A stretch of 64,000 bases of DNA from Arbacia lixula (lineage: Eukaryota; Echinodermata; Echinoidea; Arbacioida; Arbaciidae): positions 6,273,681 to 6,337,680 of the forward strand of contig OZ022584.1 in NCBI GenBank assembly GCA_963669155.1, read 5' to 3'. Shown piece after piece: positions 62,501 through 64,000 of this stretch (position 1 is the stretch's first letter; every line of letters begins with the position of its first letter). The translations under genes were made by a program, and so were the position numbers. The notes beneath the pieces were generated by a model that was not told the DNA's origin, made no database searches, and saw only the letters and a program-made list of their open reading frames with translations.

Positions 62501-62715
62501 TACTCAAAATATATAGCCCTATATGTACTTGCATGGTAGCTAGACGTGTATACACTATCTTTTTGGTGGTCTTACCTGATTACAGGAGCTACGAGTTCAT
62601 CAGAATTCTCGATGTCGTCAATGACAGTCTCAGTATGTGTTGCTGCTGCTTCCTCACTAATCATGGTTGCAAATGACATCACCAGCCCAACTTTCCTCCA
62701 ACGACCTTCCGCCAT
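19190..62715 (-). CDS. EXOC6: exocyst complex component 6 (Sec15), complete gene
   Basis: Sec15 is the exocyst subunit that receives Rab11/Sec4-GTP on secretory vesicles and links them to the rest of the tether at the plasma membrane. Eighteen shared exons plus one of two first exons give 807 aa (exon 1b) or 805 aa (exon 1a), close to human EXOC6. All introns are GT-AG and the phases add up without a break. The N-terminal coiled-coil part is in exons 1-4, with CNFHYQGFVDS in exon 2 and VLEMYCKLNDQ in exon 4. SMSDLKDFLESIRKHSD is in exon 5 and DFSPVYRCLHIYSVLG in exon 7. The C-terminal Sec15 domain runs through KVYRQIKEFIYAC (13), THL-type CKYLEDF (14), GKVAQTACMSTCKHLASS (17) and LRQLLDLFIAWDWSSY (18). 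Several residues favour EXOC6 over EXOC6B (ISMGAV, SEPVPGF), but this is probably the single pre-duplication gene. Confidence 0.95.
19873..20059 (-). CDS. EXOC6: EXOC6 exon 18
   Basis: 187 bp. Encodes SEPVPGF, LRQLLDLFIAWDWSSYFADY and VNAQTAINILE, highly conserved in Sec15. Donor gtaagt. Confidence 0.96.
20524..20665 (-). CDS. EXOC6: EXOC6 exon 17
   Basis: 142 bp. Encodes GKVAQTACMSTCKHLASSLM and ISMGAVHQFSLDVIQCE. Donor is AAC|gtgcgt. The upstream intron side is a pyrimidine-rich tract of more than 400 bp. Confidence 0.95.
20690..21115 (+). repeat. purine-rich tract next to exon 17
   Basis: More than 400 bp of almost pure G/A on the plus strand (irregular GGGAGGAGA-type words). On the EXOC6 transcript this is a long polypyrimidine tract starting about 25 nt upstream of the exon 17 acceptor. 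Mirror-type purine tracts can form triplex DNA. Confidence 0.9.
22053..22111. repeat. hairpin at the 5' edge of the Penelope-like element
   Basis: TGTCTCGTGTGCTTGAGCTA and TAGCTCAAGCACACGAGACA are inverted copies around a short spacer. The right arm is the start of the terminal repeat, so the left arm is a short inverted piece of it. Inverted end fragments are common for Penelope-like insertions. Confidence 0.8.
22090..22250 (+). repeat. left terminal repeat (intron-less)
   Basis: Starts TAGCTCAAGCACACGAGACA and ends in CTCTCCTGATCACA. The segment GGGAAG joins ATCCTGATGAAG directly at 22145/22146, where the right copy has an intron. The ORF start codon lies inside this repeat. Confidence 0.9.
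22146..22180 (+). ncRNA. hammerhead-ribozyme-like motif, left copy
   Basis: The two core boxes are present in order: CTGATGA (22149-22155) and GAAA (22169-22172), separated by a four-base-pair stem GGGC/GCCC. GGTC follows as a candidate cleavage triplet. Hammerhead motifs are known in the terminal repeats of Penelope-like elements. I could not find a convincing stem I, and stem III would be only two or three pairs, so activity is doubtful without dimer formation. Confidence 0.55.
22201..25467 (+). CDS. Penelope-like reverse transcriptase with GIY-YIG endonuclease
   Basis: 1088 aa, uninterrupted. RT landmarks in order: KPADKGSAVVVMSSKDY (about 459), FLPKIHKPNNPGRPIVSG (about 530), LVTADVTSLYTNIP with catalytic Asp 605, GTAMGTPVAPSYAN (664 on) and FIDD with catalytic Asp 705-706, then SFLDT. 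An Asn-rich linker (about 920-940) and a Cys-containing segment precede the endonuclease: AIYLLTC (991), QYVGKTE (1003), Arg 1015 and RESHWI with Glu 1069. The His usually found four residues after the catalytic Arg is Thr 1019 here, so nuclease activity may be altered. Start: the ATG at 22201 lies in the left terminal repeat, and the right repeat carries the same ATG context at 25832. Function: target-primed retrotransposition. Confidence 0.95.
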   Translation: MSCNGPLRPPSPDHTYMTKNRKKRTSPRLITIVFLVFLGVHPGSRLPRIRSGMAGRHTTTHTIGQGLNNSTTSSSSSSNNSINSNNDITNDDGFLLLRNIQRKAESLHRLRGHHKYLSIYRDKDIVPKGLLLNKTQSFKCGDAAQRQWNSILWKASCELRDVTINNLAEQIPDKVEEIAHLKSHLFERTSPQQYHYSMNSIQGEIRRKFANLQKYKERKLNRDEIFCKDVKNRSANCEVGPPLANRYLPQKRVNRRYNRNKYKRRQKQLYNKNATPTEPSMAETEDNNRQPTIVVNLSDYELSEAETTLLSKGLSFCPTPAQTDHSQLQADFTELKRKMYVRAHFSTKQSQTDQTTPTTSRLRQDSNDIPDPPLSQSTPTQVESTSSQSRQAFPCPVRSKWIPTINNPRLQIFLENVEKDTRDAVAKYERNAFIDNLSRPERKALDGLRKNPNIVIKPADKGSAVVVMSSKDYIAEGERQLSDETTYKKLDSNPTPKHLLQVKQAIDLLDEDKKIKQALVPSSVSCPNMYFLPKIHKPNNPGRPIVSGCSCPTVQISKYLDYHLHPLVEKLPSYLQDTTDFLNHVESLNTSHAPFPERTILVTADVTSLYTNIPHGEGMAACKTALNTRNTQHPPTDQLMRLLELVLTLNNFQFQNQHYLQIEGTAMGTPVAPSYANIFMGELEKDILNSRHQTIIAGSWKRFIDDIQFIWSGSPRLLSKFQDTINRKHHSIKYTFNYSNSEVSFLDTLLQLKEGTLQTELYNKPTDKHTYLLPTSCHPKHTFRSIPFSQATRIRRICSNQDRATHHLNKLKAHLTHRQYNTNMVSRQLHKAANIPRDQLLKKKEKKASNNVHFSITFTPGTSAVPKIIHKHYQLIQQCHTLQTIFPRAPMTSFRRSKSLRDLLVNAKAPNIGTNNNNHANNNNHTTTSNNNHANNSTTPLAETNQLGFYKCNAKKCSLHQHIQDTTTFKSTSTGQKFKIRDHINCKSSWAIYLLTCTKCNMQYVGKTETTLYTRLNNTRSEVTNYNKNKPNSKTLPYTIHFNLPGHSVQNINITGIKTKHHDTIMKRESHWISKLQTLRPRGINADQ
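25583..25778 (+). other. intron within the right terminal repeat
   Basis: Begins GTAATT after GGGAAG and ends TTACAG before ATCCTGATG. The left repeat has exactly the spliced junction. Contains TATATAAG at 25757-25764, a possible TATA box about 20 bp before the hammerhead-like motif, so it may also supply promoter function. Confidence 0.85.
25779..25813 (+). ncRNA. hammerhead-ribozyme-like motif, right copy
   Basis: Identical core to the left copy: CTGATGA at 25782-25788 and GAAA at 25802-25805. Upstream GGTTAT and downstream ATAACT could pair at a distance, but stem I next to the core is not complementary. Confidence 0.5.
25875..25897. repeat. (TA)n microsatellite
   Basis: TA run directly at the right end of the Penelope-like element. 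It could be the target site or part of the element end. Confidence 0.9.
26492..26610. repeat. (CT)n microsatellite
   Basis: CT-rich tract with TGTG and TTTC interruptions. Confidence 0.95.
27060..27235. repeat. CT and (TCTG)n low-complexity tract
   Basis: CT-rich start followed by TCTG/TGTG units and a second CT run. ORFs across it are artefacts. Confidence 0.9.
28132..28248. repeat. foldback element
   Basis: Arms 28148-28180 and 28212-28244 are inverted copies (ACGAACGACTGGTGATCCCT and AGGGATCACCAGTCGTTCGT). The left arm starts with a second ACGAACGAC copy. No ORF. Confidence 0.8.
30016..30424. mobile_element. TTCGCG-rich MITE family, diverged long copy
   Basis: Starts CTGTAAAAGTG after TA and ends CTCAG before TA. 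Shares TTAAATTCGCGG, CCCGATTTGCGAC, ATTCACGAAAATAAAACCCC and CGCGAA words with 17966-18206 and 37478-37695. The right terminus is decayed. Confidence 0.6.
30600..30785 (+). repeat. dispersed repeat, copy 2
   Basis: Diverged direct copy of 9575-9740. Confidence 0.7.
33489..34345 (+). repeat. R1 repeat with about four tandem units of 165 bp
   Basis: The head AAACTAGAGCAATTC matches copies at 14399 and 40432. From about 33655 a unit with TTCATTGACCTTTGACC, CATGTTTGGTT and GCAAAGTTC recurs at 33754, 33916, 34089 and 34255, each heavily diverged. No coding content. Confidence 0.8.
34990..35103 (+). repeat. G-rich minisatellite beside exon 16
   Basis: Units of about 15 bp of the type GGGGGTAGGGGACAT, about seven copies. 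It starts about 20 nt downstream of the exon 16 donor on the EXOC6 transcript, where it reads as C-rich. The plus strand could form G-quadruplexes. Confidence 0.9.
35125..35253 (-). CDS. EXOC6: EXOC6 exon 16
   Basis: 129 bp, phase 0. Encodes VDEFLELASYDWSLDEAQGR and ASGYIIDIIRFLEGSF. Acceptor gactag, donor CCG|gtaaca. Confidence 0.95.
35361..35640 (+). pseudogene. 3' end of a CR1/L2-type LINE
   Basis: The frame GERAFAHAGPTLWNSFPQSL followed by ITFKGNLKTYLFNGAF and a stop at 35520-35522 is the typical C-terminus of CR1/L2-type LINE proteins. A frameshift lies just upstream, where the VP.F motif falls in another frame. The 3' UTR ends in a short ATT-rich tail near 35640. Only the last few dozen codons remain. 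Confidence 0.85.
36445..36550 (-). CDS. EXOC6: EXOC6 exon 15
   Basis: 106 bp. Encodes TTGDNIHAAGLQSTNIFRDA and EAELEIYRRLNEK. Acceptor cggcag, donor gtatct. Confidence 0.94.
36936..37015 (-). CDS. EXOC6: EXOC6 exon 14
   Basis: 80 bp. Encodes LVQVTVNTIHLENACKYLED and FISNIT. Donor gtgagt leaves GG as partial codon. Confidence 0.95.
37478..37695. mobile_element. TA-flanked MITE, TTCGCG-rich family, copy 3
   Basis: Best-preserved copy. Ends CTGTATACGCC and GGCGTATACAG are exact inverted copies, with TA at 37476-37477 and 37696-37697. Tc1/mariner-type target site. No ORF. Confidence 0.88.
38538..38759 (-). CDS. EXOC6: EXOC6 exon 13
   Basis: 222 bp, phase 0. Encodes RLPFSEFVPKVYRQIKEFIY and RKSTNVLLTRTLSGCLNALI. 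Acceptor ggttag, donor GAG|gtaggg. Confidence 0.96.
38839..38917 (-). pseudogene. duplicated piece of EXOC6 exon 13
   Basis: Diverged copy of the 5' part of exon 13 plus its acceptor, about 80 bp upstream of the real exon. The AG acceptor is kept (tactag). The frame reads APFPRRLPFSEFVP, then hits TAG, and an internal deletion follows. Inclusion would truncate the protein. Confidence 0.85.
39052..39250 (+). repeat. GACAGA-rich low-complexity tract
   Basis: Irregular GACAGA/GAGACA units, pyrimidine-rich on the EXOC6 transcript, ending about 25 bp from the exon 12 donor. Confidence 0.9.
39275..39380 (-). CDS. EXOC6: EXOC6 exon 12
   Basis: 106 bp. Encodes SEIFDEDNYTAMAVQSDSEY and FPFRDEKIDK. 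Acceptor tttcag, donor gtaagg. Confidence 0.95.
40019..40116 (-). CDS. EXOC6: EXOC6 exon 11
   Basis: 98 bp. Encodes SYGFNTTPVTEFLLDLKDQY and EILMKKWVQVF. Acceptor ccccag, donor gtaaat. Confidence 0.95.
40150..40376. repeat. 114-bp tandem duplication
   Basis: Two adjacent copies beginning CCCTCATTCATAGCCAAGAC at 40150 and 40264, differing at only a few bases. Intronic. Confidence 0.92.
40432..40480. repeat. R1 repeat head, copy 3
   Basis: Short copy of the R1 head (CTAGAGCAATTTGACTGCC), cut off by the foldback element that follows. Confidence 0.6.
40481..40707. mobile_element. foldback element with imperfect 57-bp arms
   Basis: Ends TAGAGTGCCGAAGTG and CACTTCGATACTCTA are inverted copies, and complementarity extends through TTGTCAAGACAA and TCTAAACAA. 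It interrupts an R1 repeat. Confidence 0.75.
40808..41064 (+). repeat. purine-rich tract
   Basis: GA-rich (GAAGAAGG, GGGGAA words) on the plus strand. Pyrimidine-rich on the EXOC6 transcript, in intron 10. Confidence 0.9.
41304..41375 (-). CDS. EXOC6: EXOC6 exon 10
   Basis: 72 bp, phase 0. Encodes AYCTDATLLLRIKYLVVLFV. Donor gtgagt. Confidence 0.93.
41942..42062 (-). CDS. EXOC6: EXOC6 exon 9
   Basis: 121 bp. Encodes FFVLEDHVLNTTEGLVTREY and LDDLWNTALSKIGSTLRNNS. Acceptor ctgcag, donor gtgagt. Confidence 0.96.
42177..42310 (+). repeat. dispersed repeat, inverted partner of 47524-47660
   Basis: Shares GAACAAACACTGCATT, AACATGTTCAATCATGTCCT and TCATTGAGGTC with the reverse complement of 47524-47660. 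Confidence 0.75.
42906..42952 (-). CDS. EXOC6: EXOC6 exon 8
   Basis: 47 bp micro-exon. Encodes YESLDHYKKYFHQIL. Phase 2 donor gtgagt. Matches the Sec15 segment TLDGYRKYFNQIV. Confidence 0.93.
43486..43638 (-). CDS. EXOC6: EXOC6 exon 7
   Basis: 153 bp, phase 0. Encodes EVSPQDKVDFSPVYRCLHIY, SVLGEREVFENYYRKQR and KLAIQPQGNT. Donor gtaagt. Confidence 0.96.
43722..43765 (-). repeat. duplicate of the exon 7 acceptor
   Basis: The exon 7 edge with its intron side (GGTCTTG, then AGCTCACCTCCTAG, then ATT.AACAAAGAAA) recurs about 90 bp upstream of the real acceptor, keeping CTAG and GAGGTGAG. It is a decoy 3' splice site. Confidence 0.75.
44069..44197 (-). CDS. EXOC6: EXOC6 exon 6
   Basis: 129 bp, phase 0. 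Encodes VQKRSTLETSAFMQARHRSA and the acidic DKDSVGDFIMEEEE. This is the variable linker region of Sec15. Acceptor gctcag, donor gtatac. Confidence 0.9.
44343..46087 (-). repeat. 67-bp tandem array of the exon 5 end and 5' splice site
   Basis: About 26 head-to-tail units. On the EXOC6 strand each unit contains GGGGAGGAGGCTATGAAACA, i.e. the last codons of exon 5, followed by Ggtacc and then intron sequence (AATAACTTGATTCAAACCTG, TCTATAAAGACC). The array abuts the genuine exon 5 donor at 46087. Most units keep the GT; two read cagttacc (near 44815 and 45082) and the distal-most reads agatacc. Reading through the genuine donor gives an immediate in-frame TGA, so use of a decoy donor would truncate the protein. 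Confidence 0.95.
46088..46292 (-). CDS. EXOC6: EXOC6 exon 5
   Basis: 205 bp. Encodes YYPALKTLEQLEHTYLP, RYRFCERMADNIP, SMSDLKDFLESIRKHSD and the terminal IGEEAMKQ. Acceptor ccacag. The donor CAG|gtacca is the founder of the adjacent 67-bp array. Confidence 0.97.
46293..48397 (-). other. EXOC6: EXOC6 intron 4
   Basis: No coding signal. Contains a G-rich low-complexity patch at 47030-47215 (GGGTGGGGAGAT-type words) and a dispersed repeat at 47524-47660. Confidence 0.75.
47524..47660 (-). repeat. dispersed repeat, inverted partner of 42177-42310
   Basis: See the partner copy; about 5.2 kb apart in opposite orientation. Confidence 0.75.
48398..48443 (-). CDS. EXOC6: EXOC6 exon 4
   Basis: 46 bp micro-exon. 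Encodes VLEMYCKLNDQIESK, matching the Sec15 VLEMYSKL segment. Acceptor ctgtag, donor gtaagg. Confidence 0.94.
48870..49045 (+). repeat. relative of the 54887-55441 element core
   Basis: Shares CCCCTAACTG, GTGGAATGCACT-type, TAGTTGTTGCT and GACAAGCTTT words in order with 55090-55262. The flanking arms of that element are not recognisable here. Confidence 0.65.
49596..49957. mobile_element. TTAA-flanked foldback MITE (piggyBac-type), copy 1
   Basis: Starts AGGGCATGAACTG and ends CAGTATATTCCCT, with TTAA at 49592-49595 and 49958-49961. Long imperfect arms pair through CTGGGAAGACAAAAAGGCC and GGCCTTTTTGTCTTCCCAG and through GTGATTAAATCACAAA. TTAA duplication is the hallmark of piggyBac insertion. 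No ORF. Confidence 0.85.
52706..52844 (-). CDS. EXOC6: EXOC6 exon 3
   Basis: 139 bp, phase 0 to 1. Encodes DGVLQTNQSLQKSGHPVIEK and NITATIDHLQTCLP. Coiled-coil region. Acceptor cactag, donor gtaaga. Confidence 0.95.
52906..53696. mobile_element. Harbinger-like non-autonomous element with nested inverted ends
   Basis: Outer ends GGTGGTATTCTGAG and CTCAGAATACCACC are exact inverted copies. A second inner pair, CGGTATTCTGAACACCGTTT near 53001 and AAACGGTGTTCAGAATACCG near 53625, lies inside. The core carries a short ORF resembling a Myb/SANT-like DNA-binding domain. PIF/Harbinger elements encode such a Myb-like protein next to the transposase. No transposase is present. Confidence 0.75.
53289..53468 (+). 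CDS. truncated Myb/SANT-like protein of the Harbinger-like element
   Basis: 59 aa from ATG at 53289. MAKVRRGVNFLAEEVERLVV has the basic start, Asn-Phe and Glu-x2-x-Leu-Val spacing of the first helix of Myb/SANT-like domains found in Harbinger proteins. The remainder (SSNTTHPVSSHRHI) is not domain-like and a stop follows, so the domain is incomplete. Probably a remnant. Confidence 0.5.
   Translation: MAKVRRGVNFLAEEVERLVVEVVAREDCRHDITIKSSNTTHPVSSHRHIFAHGQSYNRR
54487..54702. mobile_element. TA-type foldback MITE, family F, copy 1
   Basis: Ends TACACTACAGCTCAAA and AGCTGGAGTGTA. Long arms with GGAGCCGCAGTTTTAAACC and TCCAGTTCAGCATGAAACA pair with their reverse complements. No ORF. Sister copies at 55906 and 59978. 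Confidence 0.9.
54887..55441. mobile_element. TTAA-flanked foldback MITE (piggyBac-type), copy 2
   Basis: Starts AGGGTTACTAAATTAGAAAA and ends TTTTCTAATTTAGTAACCCT, flanked by TTAA at 54883-54886 and 55442-55445. Arms of about 150 bp pair imperfectly (AACGAATGTGAAAT, AAAAAACGCATGC). The unpaired core resembles 48870-49045. Confidence 0.9.
55690..56300 (-). mobile_element. tandem tRNA-derived SINE-like units
   Basis: On the minus strand several tRNA-like segments recur: B-box-like words GGTTTGATCCCC, GTTTGGTCCCC and GGTTCGGTTCCC; an A-box-like TGGCTCCATTGCTAGAGTG; and a linker GCAGGTAAAA.CAGCC..GGAACAG in two copies. One unit is interrupted by the family F MITE at 55906-56140. Neither end is clear, and the right end runs to within or next to EXOC6 exon 2. 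Confidence 0.5.
55906..56140. mobile_element. TA-type foldback MITE, family F, copy 2
   Basis: Ends TACACTTCTGCTCAAAGG and CTTTGGGCTGTAGTGTA with the same arms as copy 1. Inserted into a SINE-like unit. Confidence 0.9.
56293..56458 (-). CDS. EXOC6: EXOC6 exon 2 (first shared exon)
   Basis: 166 bp. Encodes AIQDGKGQQEFGEHLKARIA, then DIERMCNFHYQGFVDSVGEL and QVRAHAKRLK. Acceptor tttcag, donor AAG|gtgagt. Accepts either first exon in phase 2. Confidence 0.96.
56500..58545 (+). mobile_element. 5'-truncated CR1/L2-type LINE
   Basis: Carries the RT domain, C-terminal domain and a 3' UTR ending in an ATT-repeat tail (about 58520-58545), as in CR1/L2-type elements. The N-terminal ORF1 and endonuclease are missing. 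It lies antisense in EXOC6 intron 1, about 50-80 bp from the exon 2 acceptor. The 5' edge is approximate. Confidence 0.9.
56541..58205 (+). pseudogene. LINE reverse transcriptase with one in-frame stop
   Basis: 554 sense codons in one frame, broken only by TAA at 57633-57635. RT motifs: NYRPVSNLSFVAKVIEK, LLDLSAAFDTVDH, YGVPQGSVMGPLLFNVYI and YADD (Asp 272-273). After the stop the same frame continues with LSRLDYCNSLF, QNRAARLV, ELHWLPFSQRVKFKL and AGSRVWNTLPSSIR, the usual LINE tail. A single C-to-T change from CAA would explain the stop, so the copy is fairly young. Confidence 0.93.
58546..59977 (-). other. EXOC6: EXOC6 intron 1, middle part
   Basis: A short minisatellite at 58850-58950 (units like GCAAGATTCTC and GCATCAAGGTTCTC) is the only structure seen. 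No coding signal. Confidence 0.6.
58850..58950. repeat. short degenerate minisatellite
   Basis: Units of about 11-15 bp with GCAAG.TTCTCGCA words, roughly seven. Confidence 0.8.
59978..60213. mobile_element. TA-type foldback MITE, family F, copy 3
   Basis: Ends TACACTCCAGCTCAAAGGA and TCCTTTGAGCTGTAGTGTA. Arms include TATATTTTGTCCAGTTCAGC and its inverted copy. Third copy within 6 kb. Confidence 0.9.
60214..61777 (-). other. EXOC6: EXOC6 intron 1, 5' part
   Basis: No recognisable exon or mobile element. GC content rises towards exon 1b. Confidence 0.6.
61778..61923 (-). CDS. EXOC6: EXOC6 alternative first exon 1b
   Basis: 146 bp from ATG at 61921-61923 (MAATESVEMASASGDQQ). Ends HIIEDSDSTSVGQIF plus AG, donor gttaca, which joins exon 2 as R-AIQDG. 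The end aligns with the Sec15 N-terminal EIESTDTACIGPTLRSVYDG region, so it is a genuine Sec15 start. Confidence 0.85.
61924..62575 (-). promoter_or_regulatory. region between the two first exons, likely promoter of 1b
   Basis: GC- and CpG-richer around 61940-62040 (GTGCGCTTGCGCTGCGGGG). No TATA box at a usual distance. Assignment by position and composition only. Confidence 0.4.
62576..62715 (-). CDS. EXOC6: EXOC6 alternative first exon 1a
   Basis: 140 bp from ATG at 62713-62715 (MAEGRWRKVG). Ends VIDDIENSDELVAPVI plus AG, donor gtaaga, same phase as 1b, giving R-AIQDG with exon 2. Its end also aligns with the Sec15 IESTDTACIGPTLRS segment, so 1a and 1b are homologous alternatives. An upstream in-frame ATG would add 17 residues without conserved character. 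Confidence 0.75.
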
Positions 62716-63721
62716 TCTGTCTGTTTTTAGCCCAACACGACACACGAAATCAAATACCAGGCACACCTCTTAAAATGCCATACCGTCCCGCGACAACTAT
62801 GTACTTAGCACGAGTCATTTATTTACCCAAGGCTGCAACGAAATACAACCGAAGAAAGACGAGAAACCTTTGATAAGCTAGGTGACAAAAGAGTCTCGGT
62901 TGGACGATATCGAACAAAAGACAGCACCCGGTGGTACACTGGGAGAATTTCCTGATGTTGGTGGCATGAAAACATGCGCACAGTGCTGGTGTTGACCCAG
63001 ACAATCAATTTCTATTTCCCCGCAGAATCACGTTATGTTAGCATCTGTTTGTACGGTTGGATGAATCTGTTAAAAACATGAATTGCCGCGGTGGAATTAT
63101 GACTCTGGCAAATAAATTCACGTTCAGAAATTCAAAATATAAAACGGGGTATTTCTCGCCGGCGACAGAAAATATATTAGTGGGCGCTGGGCAAACTTCA
63201 GGGAACTAAATAGGGTTGGACGTCCAATACAGGTTGATGTACAACCTATACAGATATGATCACGAGGAGATATAAAGAAGCAGAAGCAATGCACACCATA
63301 TCATACCCTGTAAAAGTGCTAGTTCCTCCCATCTTCCTGGAGGTCCTTTCTATATGAAACCATGGCAACGCAAAGAAAACGATACCGGTAAGCATTTACG
63401 CACAGTAATGTGCCACAAAAGACGCCCATGCGAACGACGAATGGGGCCAGTCAAAGGCAACGCATACACAATCGAGCCCGGGCATTCATCATGGTCGGGG
63501 TATAAAATCTTAGCAAAATGTCATAGCATATGGCTTTCCTTTGAACATTATGTATCCATGGTATCAGGACTATAGACATAAATATGTTGACGCGAAGCCA
63601 GCGCCAGTGATCCAATGGAAAATTCAGTTTGAGAATAATAGTACATGTTTGTCCATGAAAAGCAAATTAAAGGTTTTAGGCCGAAGAACCACCGTATTTT
63701 TTTTTTGCTATGTGATACACA

Positions 63722-63774
<53 letters not shown>

Positions 63775-64000
63775 AGCATTATTTTTCGTGCATTCAAAGG
63801 GTTAAAAGACCAGTGACCGACATGGACATGAATAGAATATCGGGGCTTTATAAAACCCATAATCATATTAAACCATCCCTGAGCTCCACAAGAGACGGTT
63901 TCCCATTCCTATCAGCCTTTAGTCATGTTAGTTGTCGTTCGTTTCCATGCGAGGAAAGAACATTCTCCTTGAAATGATACCCAGAGGATTAAAGATAAGT
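62716..64000. other. upstream of EXOC6, no gene seen
   Basis: The proximal part (62716-63000) is a likely promoter of exon 1a by position. An AC microsatellite is at 63720-63775. I see no supported exon in the remainder. Confidence 0.5.
63720..63775. repeat. (AC)n microsatellite
   Basis: Pure AC run with a few AAC interruptions. Confidence 0.95.

Overview
The window is nuclear DNA from an animal, most likely a marine invertebrate. Genes have many small exons with GT-AG introns, introns are long and AT-rich, simple repeats are abundant, and there are many small inverted-repeat DNA elements, a Penelope-like element and CR1/L2-type LINE remains. Only one EXOC6/EXOC6B-type gene is visible, which fits a non-vertebrate, but the phylum cannot be fixed from sequence alone.

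Three host genes lie on the minus strand. From right to left: (1) a complete EXOC6 (Sec15, exocyst) gene at 19190-62715, with 18 shared exons and two alternative first coding exons (62576-62715 and 61778-61923) that join the shared second exon in the same phase; the reconstructed product is 807 or 805 aa. (2) The 5' end of PDCD4 at 7217-9089, two coding exons carrying the conserved N-terminal region; the MA3-domain exons are not in the window. (3) A five-exon hAT-transposase-like gene of the ZNF862-like type at 1703-5720, 740 aa, which sits on the same strand downstream of PDCD4 exon 2 and so is probably nested in a PDCD4 intron. Human PDCD4 and EXOC6 both map to chromosome 10q, so their closeness here may be old linkage.

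The rest is intron and intergenic DNA full of mobile elements. A near-complete Penelope-like element (about 22053-25877) with an intact 1088-codon RT and GIY-YIG ORF lies antisense in EXOC6 intron 16. Its right terminal repeat carries a 196-bp GT...AG intron that is exactly missing from its left terminal repeat. A 5'-truncated CR1/L2-type LINE with one in-frame stop is in intron 1, and two 3' LINE fragments are at 14988 and 35361. TA-flanked mariner-type, TTAA-flanked piggyBac-type and Myb-encoding Harbinger-like non-autonomous elements are scattered throughout.

The most unusual feature is in EXOC6. The last bases of exon 5 together with its 5' splice site have been amplified into a tandem array of about 26 units of 67 bp (44343-46087) directly downstream of the real splice site. 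Two further exon edges of the same gene (exon 7 and exon 13 acceptors) are also duplicated nearby, one of them giving a stop-containing pseudo-exon. Splice-junction micro-duplication is thus a recurrent theme in this gene.
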